From Streptomyces atratus (GTDB lineage Bacteria > Actinomycetota > Actinomycetes > Streptomycetales > Streptomycetaceae), in NCBI RefSeq assembly GCF_900119365.1, contig NZ_FPJO01000024.1:40975-104974 (forward strand): a stretch of DNA of 64,000 nucleotides, in the 5' to 3' direction. Under the pieces are notes generated by a model that saw only the letters and a program-made list of their open reading frames with translations, was not told the origin of the DNA and ran no database searches. Numbering within the stretch: the first letter of the stretch is position 1; every line of letters starts with the position of its first letter. Positions 49,704 to 60,000 of this stretch are shown here, piece after piece. The position numbers and the translations under genes are program-made.

Positions 49704-51554
49704 ATGCTCCAGGCCATCGGACTCACCAGCGCCCCCCGCCGCGGTCTTCCGGCCGCCGTGGACGATCTCACCTTCGAAGCCCGGCCCGGCCAGGTCACCG
49801 CACTGCTGGGTGACTCCGGCTCGGGCAAGACCGCAGCCCTCCGCCTCATGCTCGAACTGGACCCGGGGCGGGGGGTCGCCTACTTCCGGGGCAGACCGAT
49901 ACACCGGATCCCGCACCCCGCGCGTGAGGTGGGTGTGCTGCTCGGAGACGTACCGGGGCACCCCGCCCGTACCGCTCGCGGTCAGCTCCGGATGCTCGGC
50001 GCCGCCGCGGGCGTACCCTCGGCGCGGGCTGATGAACTGCTCGAGCTCGTTGGTCTCGCCGGGCTCGGGGACCAGCGCATCGGCGCACTCTCGCTCGGCA
50101 TGGACCGGCGGCTCGCCCTTGCCTCGGCGCTGCTCGGTGATCCCCACACGCTCGTCCTCGACGATCCGGCAGAAGGCCTCGCGCCGCGCGAGGGTGGTTG
50201 GCTGCACGGGCTGCTGCGGGCCCATGCGGCCCGGGGCGGGACCGTTCTGTACACCACTGCGGACCCCAAGGAGGCCGCGCGCGCCGCCGACCGTGTGGTC
50301 ACCATCGACGGCGGTCGCCTGGTCGCGGACCAGGACGCCGGTGACTTCTCGCGGACCCGCCTCCGCCCCCGGGTCGCGGTCCGGACCCCGCACGCGGCTC
50401 GCCTCGCGGCAGTAGTCAGCCGCGAGGCCCGAGCGGCCCGGCGCTCGGTCGAGGTGGTCGCCGAGACCGGTGGCCGCCTCGCCGTGTACGGCTCCACCTG
50501 CGCGGAGATCGGTGACATCGCGTTCCGGCACGGGCTCCCGGTGCACCAACTGGCCGACGAGGTCGGCGACACCGGCTCCACCGCACCCGGAGAAAGCACG
50601 GACCCCACGGAGCCCGGAGGCCCGGCAAATTCCCCGCGCCTTCCAGATCCCGCAGGGCCTGACGGCCACACGGGATCGTGCGATCCGCGACCGGTCGCGC
50701 GGGCGTCGGTCCCGGAACCGGCACCGCCCATCCGCCGCCACCCGGCCCCCGGCCCGCTTCATCCGCTGCGGTACGAACTGCGCCGCCTGCTCGGCGTCAG
50801 AACAACAACCTTGATCATGGCCGCTGTTCTGGTCGTCTCCGTCGGACTCTCTGTGCTCCTCGCCCGCACCGGTCATGCTTCGTTGCCGAAGGTACTGGCG
50901 GCCTGGCCGTCGCTGCTGCCGCTGCCGCCCGCGGCGGTCGGGGCCGGGCTGCTCGGCGCCCTGTCGTTCGGTGACGAATTCCGCTATCCCGCCCTTGCCG
51001 CGGGCCGAGGCACCGTTCCCCGCCGTCTGGGGCTGCTTCTGGCCAAGCTGGTGGTATCCGCGGGTGTCGCCGCGGTGCTCGCTCCGGCCGTCGTGCTGGC
51101 CTCTGCCGGAACCCTTCGCCTCGTGTACGGCCACGACTGGATGCATGTCCCGCCGAACCTGGTTTCCCTGGGTGTGAGTTGGGTGGCGCTGACCGTGGGC
51201 TGCGCCTGGGCGGGCCTCCTGGCCGCCGGAGTCTTCAGGGTGACGACGGCCGGTGTCGCCGCGGTGCTTGCCGTTCCCGTACTCGTCGTACCGCTCGTCC
51301 AGCTGGTGCTGACGGCACCGGGCTCCCGTCCGGTCACCGGCTTTCCGGCCAGGCTCCGCGAGCTGATGTGGCCGCGCTGGCCGCACGAGACGGACCGATG
51401 GGTGGCGCTCGCCGTGGGCGTCGTGGCGCATCCGGTGGGGGCCGCGTTGGTGTTGTCGCTCTCGGTCCTGGTCATCGCCTATCTGTTCACCGGCCTTCTC
51501 GGCAGGCCCCGTTGGTGGCCTCGGAGGGCCGCCGGATCGGGACAGGCCATGTAA
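49704..51554 (+). CDS. ABC transporter with fused ATPase and permease domains
   Basis: 616 aa. The N-terminal ABC ATPase (about 1-215) has Walker A GDSGSGKTAALR, a degenerate signature ALSLGMDRRLALASALL and Walker B TLVLDDPAEGL. A Pro/Gly/Ser-rich linker (about 290-350) leads to a C-terminal membrane domain with about six helices, including TLIMAAVLVVSVGLSVLLAR, AAVLAPAVVLASAGTLRLVY and WVALTVGCAWAGLLAAGVFR. ABC-2-type half transporters normally encode these as separate genes. The substrate is unknown. The next gene is whiH. Confidence 0.8.
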   Translation: MLQAIGLTSAPRRGLPAAVDDLTFEARPGQVTALLGDSGSGKTAALRLMLELDPGRGVAYFRGRPIHRIPHPAREVGVLLGDVPGHPARTARGQLRMLGAAAGVPSARADELLELVGLAGLGDQRIGALSLGMDRRLALASALLGDPHTLVLDDPAEGLAPREGGWLHGLLRAHAARGGTVLYTTADPKEAARAADRVVTIDGGRLVADQDAGDFSRTRLRPRVAVRTPHAARLAAVVSREARAARRSVEVVAETGGRLAVYGSTCAEIGDIAFRHGLPVHQLADEVGDTGSTAPGESTDPTEPGGPANSPRLPDPAGPDGHTGSCDPRPVARASVPEPAPPIRRHPAPGPLHPLRYELRRLLGVRTTTLIMAAVLVVSVGLSVLLARTGHASLPKVLAAWPSLLPLPPAAVGAGLLGALSFGDEFRYPALAAGRGTVPRRLGLLLAKLVVSAGVAAVLAPAVVLASAGTLRLVYGHDWMHVPPNLVSLGVSWVALTVGCAWAGLLAAGVFRVTTAGVAAVLAVPVLVVPLVQLVLTAPGSRPVTGFPARLRELMWPRWPHETDRWVALAVGVVAHPVGAALVLSLSVLVIAYLFTGLLGRPRWWPRRAAGSGQAM

Positions 51555-51569
51555 TCTCTTTGAAAATGC

Positions 51570-51583
51570 CTGGTTTATACCAG
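51570..51583. promoter_or_regulatory. GntR/FadR-type palindrome upstream of whiH
   Basis: CTGGT-TTAT-ACCAG, perfect 5-bp arms containing the TGGT-N4-ACCA core expected for FadR-subfamily GntR regulators. It sits just upstream of the presumed whiH promoter, about 96 bp before the GTG start, so it is a candidate WhiH autoregulatory operator. Confidence 0.55.
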
Positions 51584-51588
51584 TAAAG

Positions 51589-51615
51589 CGTCAATTGGGG
51601 GGCTGACGCCGATCA
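51589..51615 (+). promoter_or_regulatory. Possible sigma-WhiG-type promoter of whiH
   Basis: GCCGATCA at 51608-51615 differs by one base from the sigma-WhiG -10 consensus GCCGATAA. A TAAA (51584) and a TCAA (51591) lie upstream, but at 20 and 13 bp rather than 15-16, so the -35 assignment is uncertain. whiH is known to depend on WhiG in S. coelicolor. Confidence 0.4.
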
Positions 51616-51678
51616 CCCTTTCGTGTGCTTTTCACCAAAGACCTCAAGAGCCGAGTGAGCCGCGCCGACAAAGGATGC

Positions 51679-52566
51679 GTGAGTACCCTTGCGCACACCA
51701 TGATGACCGCCGCCCGCTCCGCCGATTCCGGCCTCGCCGGCCCGGGTGAACTCGATCGCTACCCGTATGCGGAGGCGCCGGCCGGCGAGCGTGCCGCTCT
51801 TCGCTCCTGGGAGGGCTCCGACGTCGACCTCGGCCGGGTGAGCCGGCGGGGCTCGGCCAGTAGGGGCCGCGGCCTCCACGGCCAACTCGTTCAGCAGCTG
51901 GGTCAGATGATCGTTTCGGGCGACCTGGGCGCCGACCGTCCCCTCGTGCCGGAAGAGATCGGTCAGCGTTTCGAGGTCTCCCGCACCGTCGTACGCGAAT
52001 CGCTGCGTGTTCTTGAGGCCAAAGGCCTGGTCAGCGCCCGGCCCAACGTGGGTACCCGGGTCCGCCCCGTCAGTGACTGGAACCTGCTGGATCCAGACAT
52101 CATCGAATGGCGCGCCTTCGGTCCTCAGCGCGAGGACCAGCGTCGCGAGCTCGGAGAGCTCCGGTGGACGATCGAGCCCCTTGCTGCGCGTCTCGCCGCA
52201 GGCCACGGTCGTGAGGACATTCAGCAGCGCCTCGGCGACATGGTGGAGATCATGGGGCACGCGGTCGGGCAGGGGGACACGATCACCTGCTCCCGGGCCG
52301 ATGCGGAGTTCCACTCCCTGCTCATCCAGGCGGCCGGCAACCGCATGCTGGAGCACCTCTCCGGCATCGTTTCCGCGGCCCTTCAGGTCTCGGGCGGCCC
52401 GGTCACGGGCTGTGACCGCCCCAGTGAGGCATCCCTCGGCCATCACGCCCGGATCGTCGATGCCCTTGCGTCCGGCGACGCGGCGGGTGCCGAGGCGGCC
52501 ATGCGTCAACTGCTCGTCGTCCACCCCGAGGTGGAGCATGTGGTGCCCGCGCCCCGCGAGCACTGA
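51679..52566 (+). CDS. whiH: Sporulation transcription factor WhiH (GntR family)
   Basis: FadR-subfamily GntR regulator needed for sporulation septation in aerial hyphae, 295 aa. The winged helix (about 65-140) contains GLHGQLVQQLGQMIVSGDLG and FEVSRTVVRESLRVLEAKGL. The C-terminal FCD-type effector domain has ELRWTIEPLAARLAAG, DAEFHSLLIQAAGN and HHARIVDALASGD with metal-binding His/Asp positions. GTG 51679 follows AAAGGA; ATG 51700 is an alternative. The identity is inferred from domain type and its position next to hrdB. A palindromic operator and a sigma-WhiG-like promoter lie upstream. Confidence 0.88.
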   Translation: MSTLAHTMMTAARSADSGLAGPGELDRYPYAEAPAGERAALRSWEGSDVDLGRVSRRGSASRGRGLHGQLVQQLGQMIVSGDLGADRPLVPEEIGQRFEVSRTVVRESLRVLEAKGLVSARPNVGTRVRPVSDWNLLDPDIIEWRAFGPQREDQRRELGELRWTIEPLAARLAAGHGREDIQQRLGDMVEIMGHAVGQGDTITCSRADAEFHSLLIQAAGNRMLEHLSGIVSAALQVSGGPVTGCDRPSEASLGHHARIVDALASGDAAGAEAAMRQLLVVHPEVEHVVPAPREH

Positions 52567-52595
52567 GCACAGCACGGCCACGGTGTGCGAACCGT

Positions 52596-52626
52596 GTGCC
52601 GCCGGGCCGTCACGGTCCGGCGGCAC
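52596..52626 (+). terminator. Terminator after whiH
   Basis: GTGCCGCCGGGCCG pairs with CGGTCCGGCGGCAC (14 bp with one G-T wobble, 3-nt loop), 30 bp after the whiH stop and before the hrdB promoter region. Confidence 0.8.
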
Positions 52627-52698
52627 GGTTGCGGGGCTTCTGTACCCTTGGTCATGTTCGTCGCAAATGAGGTGTGACTCGGGCCACGCGGATTGGGC

Positions 52699-52725
52699 GT
52701 AACACTCCTCGAAACAGTGCGATGA
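52699..52725 (+). promoter_or_regulatory. ECF-type promoter candidate of hrdB
   Basis: GTAAC (52699-52703) and CGATGA (52720-52725) are 16 bp apart, an arrangement typical of ECF sigma promoters. In Streptomyces hrdB transcription depends largely on the ECF factor ShbA, and this position, about 165 bp before the GTG, fits. The rest of 52567-52890 is non-coding leader and terminator. Confidence 0.5.
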
Positions 52726-52890
52726 CTTAAGAGGTGACCGCCGCGGAAGGAATACAGCAGCCATTGAGTGCGCTGTGCAGTTCTGAGGCGACACCCGCGC
52801 CGTCGGTACATTCCCAGACCGGCGGTCGTCGGCTCAACCCCTTTCCGGGGCCGGGCCGGAAGCCGTTTCCATCGTTCCGAGAGGTTGTTC

Positions 52891-54438
<1,548 letters not shown>

Positions 54439-54456
54439 GTCGCAGGAGTAAGCGGA

Positions 54457-54495
54457 CCGAGGGCCCGGATCCCCATGGGGGAGCCGGGCCCTCGG
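54457..54495 (+). terminator. Terminator after hrdB
   Basis: CCGAGGGCCCGG pairs with CCGGGCCCTCGG (12-bp perfect stem, 15-nt loop with inner pairing), 18 bp after the hrdB stop. Confidence 0.88.
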
Positions 54496-54571
54496 CCTAT
54501 CAACGCGTGCGGTCGGCGACCGGCGGGATGACTCTGGGTGGGAATGGTTCACCACAGAGTCAGGAGCGCGC

Positions 54572-55402
54572 ATGTCCCGTACCGTCTTCCGCGCCGTGAC
54601 CGGGGCGCTGGCCCTGGTTGCCGCCACAGCCCTGATACCGCTCGGATCTCCCGCCCGGGCGGCCGAGGACGGCGTCGTCATCGGCGGTCAGCCCGCACAC
54701 GTCAAGGACAGCCCCTGGGTTGTGGCACTGTCCAGCCGTGACCGGTTCGGAGGATCCCGCGCCGGCCAGTTCTGTGGCGGAGTCGTGGTGGAGCCGAAGA
54801 AGGTGCTGACCGCTGCGCACTGCCTGAGCAGGGCGGCGCTCGGCGTCGATGTCGGCAGCGTGCGCGATCTGCGCGTCATCACGGGCCGCGACGCCCTGCT
54901 CGGGACCGGGGGGAAGGAGATCGCGGTACGGGGGACGTGGACCAATCCGGGGTTCGACCCCATCACGAACGCGGGGGACCTGGCCGTGCTCACTCTCGCC
55001 GAAGCGCTCCCCGAGAAGAGCGCGATCCCGATGGCCGAATCCGGCGACGCGGCGTACGCACCGGGCACCGACGCAGTCGTCTATGGGTGGGGTGACACGA
55101 CGGGCAACAACGACTACGCGTCGTCGCTGCGGTCCGCGAAAGTGAGCGTTCTGCCGGACGCCGCGTGCGCGCAGGCCTACCCAGGTGGCAGAAACGGCAC
55201 GTACGACGCCGCAGCGATGCTCTGCGCGGGCGAACTGCTGGGCGGGTACGACGCATGCCAAGGCGACAGCGGCGGGCCGCTGGTGGCCCGTGGGCGCCTC
55301 ATCGGGCTGGTCTCCTGGGGGAATGGCTGCGCCAAGGCAGGCAGCCCCGGGGTGTACACGCGGATCTCCGCCGCGATCGGCTGGATGCCGGAAGTCGGCT
55401 GA
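54572..55402 (+). CDS. Secreted trypsin-like serine protease
   Basis: S1 peptidase, 276 aa. A Sec signal peptide of about 30 residues (ALALVAATALIPLGSPARAA) is followed by the propeptide/mature junction near VVIGGQPAHV. Triad: His in TAAHC, Asp in AGDLAVLTL, Ser in CQGDSGGPL; an Asp seven residues before this Ser (YDACQGDS) indicates trypsin-like specificity. Six cysteines fit three disulfides. ATG 54572 lies after GTCAGGAG. Unlike the two lipoprotein proteases at 16-18.7 kb it has no lipobox and no Trp-rich segment. Confidence 0.9.
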   Translation: MSRTVFRAVTGALALVAATALIPLGSPARAAEDGVVIGGQPAHVKDSPWVVALSSRDRFGGSRAGQFCGGVVVEPKKVLTAAHCLSRAALGVDVGSVRDLRVITGRDALLGTGGKEIAVRGTWTNPGFDPITNAGDLAVLTLAEALPEKSAIPMAESGDAAYAPGTDAVVYGWGDTTGNNDYASSLRSAKVSVLPDAACAQAYPGGRNGTYDAAAMLCAGELLGGYDACQGDSGGPLVARGRLIGLVSWGNGCAKAGSPGVYTRISAAIGWMPEVG

Positions 55403-55428
55403 ACGGCATCACCGCGCAGGTACGAGAA

Positions 55429-55458
55429 CGGGCGGCTCCCCCTCTGGGGAGCCGCCCG
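55429..55458. terminator. Bidirectional terminator after the protease gene
   Basis: CGGGCGGCTCCCC pairs with GGGGAGCCGCCCG (13-bp perfect stem, 4-nt loop) between two convergent genes. Confidence 0.88.
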
Positions 55459-55504
55459 TCGGCCGGTCCGGGACCTGGCCCCTGCTCGTCGTGGACGCGA
55501 GGTG

Positions 55505-55738
55505 TCAGTGTTGTTCCTCTTCGGCGGCTTGGGCCTGCACAGCCGTGAGCCGGTCCGTCTCATCCTGTATTTCCGCGGCGATCTTCTTGAGTTCCGGCTC
55601 GAACTTGCGACCGTGGTGGGCGCAGAAGAGCAGTTCACCGCCGCTGATCAGGACGACGCGCAGATATGCCTGGGCGCCGCAACGGTCGCAGCGGTCTGCT
55701 GCGGTCAGCGGGCTCGCGGGGGTCAGAACAGTAGTCAC
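55505..55738 (-). CDS. Small zinc-ribbon-like conserved protein (DUF7455 type)
   Basis: 77-aa protein. Cys pairs CDRCGAQAY and FCAHH form a likely zinc site; the rest (KFEPELKKIAAEIQDETDRL) is a single charged helix. GTG start with AGAAGAGG upstream. It is conserved between hrdB and parE in streptomycetes and related to small zinc proteins found near sigma factor genes. The function is unknown. Confidence 0.78.
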   Translation of the reverse strand: MTTVLTPASPLTAADRCDRCGAQAYLRVVLISGGELLFCAHHGRKFEPELKKIAAEIQDETDRLTAVQAQAAEEEQH

Positions 55739-56173
55739 GTCGCCTCTTCTCTAGCTCGACGAGCTGTCGTACCAGGGTCAACATCCAACCAGGCCGAAAA
55801 CGTTCCCGCTCGTGGCTTTTCTTCGAAACTTCTTCTCGAGATGGCTGTCTGTTGCCGGTTGGCGGCGAATGTGCCGTATTGCGTAGCGCTACGGTTTCGC
55901 ATTGCTTGTCTTGGTGGGATCCTCCCGGCTGGCTTGCCGGTTTGTTCATGAGGACGTGCCCGGAGCCTAAATGGTTCATGCCTGGAAGGGAACGTGATGT
56001 TCGCGTCACTCCTACGAGGGATCGAACGTGTATGCGAGGCTGGACTAGTGTGAGGGTTGTTGAAGGGTGGCGTTACAACCGCTCTACCAGGCCTCGGTAC
56101 CCTCTCAGCGGCGACCGAAGCCGAGCCCGTTACCCACCGGGCCCCAAATGAAATTCAGCGAGGAGCGAACCGC
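55739..56173 (+). other. 435-bp parE upstream region with promoter-like elements
   Basis: No convincing gene. GC content is lower here than in the flanks. A possible -10 TAGTGT lies at 56046-56051. At 56022-56037 TCGAACGTGTATGCGA matches 10 of 12 fixed positions of the SOS-box consensus and would overlap the -35. GGAG at 56162-56165 is the ribosome-binding site for parE. Confidence 0.4.
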
Positions 56174-58294
56174 GTGACCGCCGATACGTCCGTGCCGTCC
56201 ACTGCGCTGCTGACCGGAGCAGACCGAGACGGCTCCAACTACACCGCGCGGCATCTGCTCGTACTCGAGGGGCTCGAAGCGGTTCGCAAGCGCCCCGGGA
56301 TGTACATCGGGTCCACCGACAGCCGTGGCCTCATGCACTGCCTCTGGGAGATCATCGACAACTCCGTCGACGAGGCTCTGGGCGGTTACTGCGATCACAT
56401 CGAGGTCATCCTCCACGACGACAACTCCGTGGAGGTCCGGGACAACGGGCGAGGCATCCCCGTCGATGTCGAGCCCAAGACGGGCCTGTCCGGCGTCGAG
56501 GTCGTGATGACCAAGCTGCACGCCGGCGGAAAGTTCGGCGGCGGCTCGTACGCCGCGTCGGGCGGCCTGCACGGCGTGGGCGCCTCCGTCGTCAACGCGC
56601 TCTCCGCCCGGCTCGACGTCGAGGTCGACCGCAGCAGTGCGACGCACTCGATCAGCTTCCGGCGCGGAGTCCCGGGGATCTTCACCGAGCAGGGGCCGGA
56701 CAGCCCGTTCGACCCGGCCAACGGCCTGCTCAAGGGCAAGCGGGTACCCAAGACGCGCACCGGCACCAGGGTGCGTTACTGGGCGGACCGGCAGATCTTC
56801 CTCAAGGACGCCAAGCTCAACCTGGAGACGCTCCATCAGCGGGCGCGCCAGACCGCCTTCCTCGTTCCCGGCCTCACGATCGTCGTCCGTGACGAACGCG
56901 GGCTCGACGGAGAGGGCAAGACCGAGGAGACCTTCCACTTCGACGGCGGGATCAGTGAATTCTGCGAGTACCTCGCTCAGGACAAGGCGGTCTGCGACGT
57001 CCTGCGCCTGACCGGCCAGGGCACCTTCAAGGAGACCGTGCCGGTCCTGGACGAGCGCGGTCACATGACGGCGACCGAGGTCACGCGTGAGCTCGCGGTC
57101 GACATCGCCCTGCGCTGGGGCACGGGATACGACACCAATCTGAAGTCCTTCGTCAACATCATCGCCACCCCCAAGGGCGGCACGCACGTGACCGGATTCG
57201 AGCGCTCCGTGACCAAGACGGTCAACGAGGCGCTGCGTTCCGCCAAGCTGCTCCGCGTCGCCGAGGACGACATCGTCAAGGACGACGCGCTGGAGGGCCT
57301 CACCGCGGTGGTCACCGTGCGACTGGCTGAGCCGCAGTTCGAGGGCCAGACCAAGGAGGTGCTCGGCACCTCGGCGGCCAACCGGATCGTCGCCAACGTC
57401 GTGGCCAAGGAACTCAAGGCGTTCCTGACCTCGACGAAGCGTGACGCGAAGGCCCAGGCCAGGGCGGTCCTGGACAAGGCCGTCGCGGCCGCGCGGACCC
57501 GCATCGCGGCCCGCCAGCACAAGGACGCGCAGCGCCGCAAGACGGCGCTGGAGTCCTCCTCGCTGCCGGCGAAGCTCGCCGACTGCCGCAGCGACGACGT
57601 GGACCGCAGCGAACTCTTCATCGTCGAGGGCGACTCCGCGCTCGGTACGGCGAAGCTCGCCCGGAACAGCGAGTTCCAGGCGCTGCTGCCGATCCGGGGC
57701 AAGATCCTCAACGTCCAGAAGGCATCCGTCTCGGACATGCTGAAGAACGCCGAGTGCGGCGCGATCATCCAGGTCATAGGAGCCGGGTCCGGGCGGACCT
57801 TCGACATCGACGCCGCCCGCTACGGGAAGATCGTCCTGCTGGTGGACGCCGATGTCGACGGCGCGCACATCCGCGTTCTGCTGCTGACGCTCTTCCAGCG
57901 GTACATGCGGCCCATGGTCGAGGCGGGCCGGGTCTTCGCCGCGGTGCCCCCGCTCCACCGGATCGAGCTGGTCCAGCCGAAGAAGGGCCAGGACAAGTAC
58001 ATCTACACGTACTCGGACAACGAGCTGCGTCAGCGGCTGCTGGAGCTCCAGCGGAAGAACATCCGGTACAAGGACTCGATCCAGCGCTACAAGGGCCTGG
58101 GCGAGATGGACGCCGACCAACTGGCGGAAACCACGATGGATCCGCGCCACCGCACCCTGCGAAGGATCAACATCGGCGACCTGGAAGCGTCCGAGCAGGT
58201 CTTCGATCTGCTGATGGGCAACGAGGTGGCGCCGCGCAAGGAGTTCATCACCAGCTCTGCCGCCACCCTGGACCGCTCGCGCATCGACGTCTGA
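56174..58294 (+). CDS. parE: Type IIA DNA topoisomerase subunit B (ParE)
   Basis: ATPase subunit of topoisomerase IV, 706 aa. The GHKL domain has EGLEAVRKRPGMYIGSTDSR, IIDNSVDEALGG, DNGRGIPVD and GGLHGVGASVVNALS. The TOPRIM domain has LFIVEGDSALGTAK and LLVDADVDGAHI (Glu and DxD metal ligands), then KGLGEMDADQLAETTMDP. The length of about 700 aa and lack of the GyrB insertion favour ParE over GyrB; in S. coelicolor the gene next to hrdB is parE. GTG 56174 is preceded by GAGGAG. parC should lie elsewhere, as it is not adjacent. Confidence 0.92.
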   Translation: MTADTSVPSTALLTGADRDGSNYTARHLLVLEGLEAVRKRPGMYIGSTDSRGLMHCLWEIIDNSVDEALGGYCDHIEVILHDDNSVEVRDNGRGIPVDVEPKTGLSGVEVVMTKLHAGGKFGGGSYAASGGLHGVGASVVNALSARLDVEVDRSSATHSISFRRGVPGIFTEQGPDSPFDPANGLLKGKRVPKTRTGTRVRYWADRQIFLKDAKLNLETLHQRARQTAFLVPGLTIVVRDERGLDGEGKTEETFHFDGGISEFCEYLAQDKAVCDVLRLTGQGTFKETVPVLDERGHMTATEVTRELAVDIALRWGTGYDTNLKSFVNIIATPKGGTHVTGFERSVTKTVNEALRSAKLLRVAEDDIVKDDALEGLTAVVTVRLAEPQFEGQTKEVLGTSAANRIVANVVAKELKAFLTSTKRDAKAQARAVLDKAVAAARTRIAARQHKDAQRRKTALESSSLPAKLADCRSDDVDRSELFIVEGDSALGTAKLARNSEFQALLPIRGKILNVQKASVSDMLKNAECGAIIQVIGAGSGRTFDIDAARYGKIVLLVDADVDGAHIRVLLLTLFQRYMRPMVEAGRVFAAVPPLHRIELVQPKKGQDKYIYTYSDNELRQRLLELQRKNIRYKDSIQRYKGLGEMDADQLAETTMDPRHRTLRRINIGDLEASEQVFDLLMGNEVAPRKEFITSSAATLDRSRIDV

Positions 58295-58297
58295 GCG

Positions 58298-58329
58298 AAG
58301 CCGTCTCCACCCGCGGGTGGAGACGGCTT
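58298..58329. terminator. 32-bp perfect palindrome after parE
   Basis: A 16-bp arm beginning AAGCCGTCTCCACC and its exact complement, with no unpaired loop beyond the palindrome centre, starts 4 bp after the parE stop. It is a strong terminator. Confidence 0.88.
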
Positions 58330-58422
58330 CTCCACCCGCGATCAACCCGTGAGCCGATGTCCTGACAAGGCCGTTTCCGTAGCGTCGAAGGCGTTCAACC
58401 TTCCCGCACATCGGAGGCAGCC

Positions 58423-58865
58423 ATGTCAGGACTCGTCAACGTCCTGGTGCTCGGCGCAGTGATCACTGGCGTTGTCGTCCGCCAGTGCTCGGCACGGCAG
58501 ATCTCGGACGACAGACGCTGTCCACGGCGGTCCTGGGCGCGGAGCCGGCGGTGGGACTCGTGACGGGCGCAGGCTGGGGCTGGACCACCCGGCTGTGGCG
58601 CGAGGCGGACGGCTCGCTGCGGGGCAAGGGCACCAAGGCCACCGTCTTCGTCTGGGCAGGGGGACTGGTGCTGCGAGCCGCCCTCTACGGGGCTGCCGCG
58701 CTGATGGGCATGGACCAGGGCAGCGCTGCCCTTCTGTCGGTCCTTGCGGTGACGCTGGCGGCGTGCGGCGGCGTGCTGATGTGGCGGGCCGGGCGGATGG
58801 ACCCGGCGTACGGTGGCTCCGTCGGCGGGATGATGCCGCGGCCGGCGTGGAAGGACCGCGTGTGA
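58423..58865 (+). pseudogene. DUF1453-like membrane protein, frameshifted with internal deletion
   Basis: ATG 58423 after GGAGGCAGCC opens a normal N-terminal helix (MSGLVNVLVLGAVITGVVVR, then QCSARQISDDRR), but the frame then shifts and stops near 58563. The rest of the protein is in another frame: LSTAVLGAEPAVGLVTGAGW, TTRLWREADGSLRGKGTKAT and two more hydrophobic helices to 58865. Comparison with remembered family members suggests that about 25 residues between the first helix and LSTAVLG are missing. The stop overlaps the start of the kinase remnant. Confidence 0.75.
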
Positions 58866-60000
58866 CGCGTACGACCTGGACCAGCTGGCCGTCCCGGGAA
58901 GCCCTGTCGGGGACCAGCCGCACCCGTCCGCGAAGGGTGATCACCTGGTCCGTCCGGGCGGCGCTGCTCACCGCCATGCTCTGGGGCACATTCAGCGGCG
59001 GCCGGTTCGGGCCCTGGGAGATCGTGCTCGGGCTGGTGGGCGTACTGGGCTGTGCGTTCGCCGCATGGGCCTTCTTCCGGACCAGCCTGGAGCACCGGCT
59101 GTGGCCGTCGCTCGGACTGCTGGCCCTGCTGATGCTGGCGGCGTTCGGGGCGCAACAGGCCGGTGCCGATCTGCCCGCGCTGATCCTGTGGTGCGGCAGC
59201 GCGGTCGCCGCACCGGAGCGGTTGCCGCTCACGGCGGGCCTCCCGGCCACAGCCGTCGCACTCGGCGCGTACGCCGCCGTCAACACCGACGGCTGGTTCT
59301 CCACCGCCATGTCCACAGCGGGTCTCTCGTTGGCCGGCTATGTGCTCCGGCTGGATGCCGAGGCGAGGGGCAACGCCCAGCGGCTCCTCGCGCAGGAGCG
59401 GGCGGCCCGCGCGGCGGAGGCCGAGACGGCCGCCCTGAACGAGCGGGCCAGGATCGCGCGGGAGATACACGATGTGCTCGCCCACAGCCTCTCCGCCCAG
59501 CTGGTGCATCTGGAGGCGGCGCGGCTCCTCATCGAGCGGGAGCCCGCGGGGGAGTTCAGGGACCAGGTGCTGGAGCGGGTCGTGGCCGCGCGTTCCATGG
59601 CGCGTGAGGGGCTCGCGGAGACCCGCCAGGCACTTTCCGCGCTCCGGGGCGAGGTCTCCCAGGTGGAGGACTTCCTGCGGCAGCTGATGGCCGCGGAGCC
59701 GACGCAGGTCAGTGTGGCGGGGGAGCGGCGGACGCTGACCGCAGAGGCTTCGCAGACGGTCGGAGGGTGGCGCAGGAGGCCCTGACCAATGTGCGCAAGC
59801 ACGCACCGGGGGCCAGGGTTCTGGTGCGGCTGGAGTATCTGCCGGACGAAGTCGCCCTGGAGGTCAGCGACTCGGGGGGACGCAGACCCGAGGGCGAGCT
59901 GTCCGGCAGCGGCTCCGGATACGGTCTGCTGGGGATGAGGGAACGGGCCGAGCTGATGGGCGGGACGCTGGAGGCCGGCCCCGGCAGCCTTGAGGGCCTC
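58862..60000 (+). pseudogene. NarL-type sensor histidine kinase, frameshifted and truncated
   Basis: GTG 58862 overlaps the preceding gene by 4 bp (GTGA). Five to six TM helices are followed by the HisKA_3 motif LNERARIAREIHDVLAHSLS. At about 59762 a 1-nt deletion shifts the frame (stop at 59785). The ATPase domain continues in another frame: RRVAQEALTNVRKHAPGA, VSDSGGRRPEGEL, GYGLLGMRERAELMGGTLEA. It ends abruptly at about 60000, where transposase sequence begins. The usual LuxR-type response regulator partner gene is missing. Confidence 0.85.
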
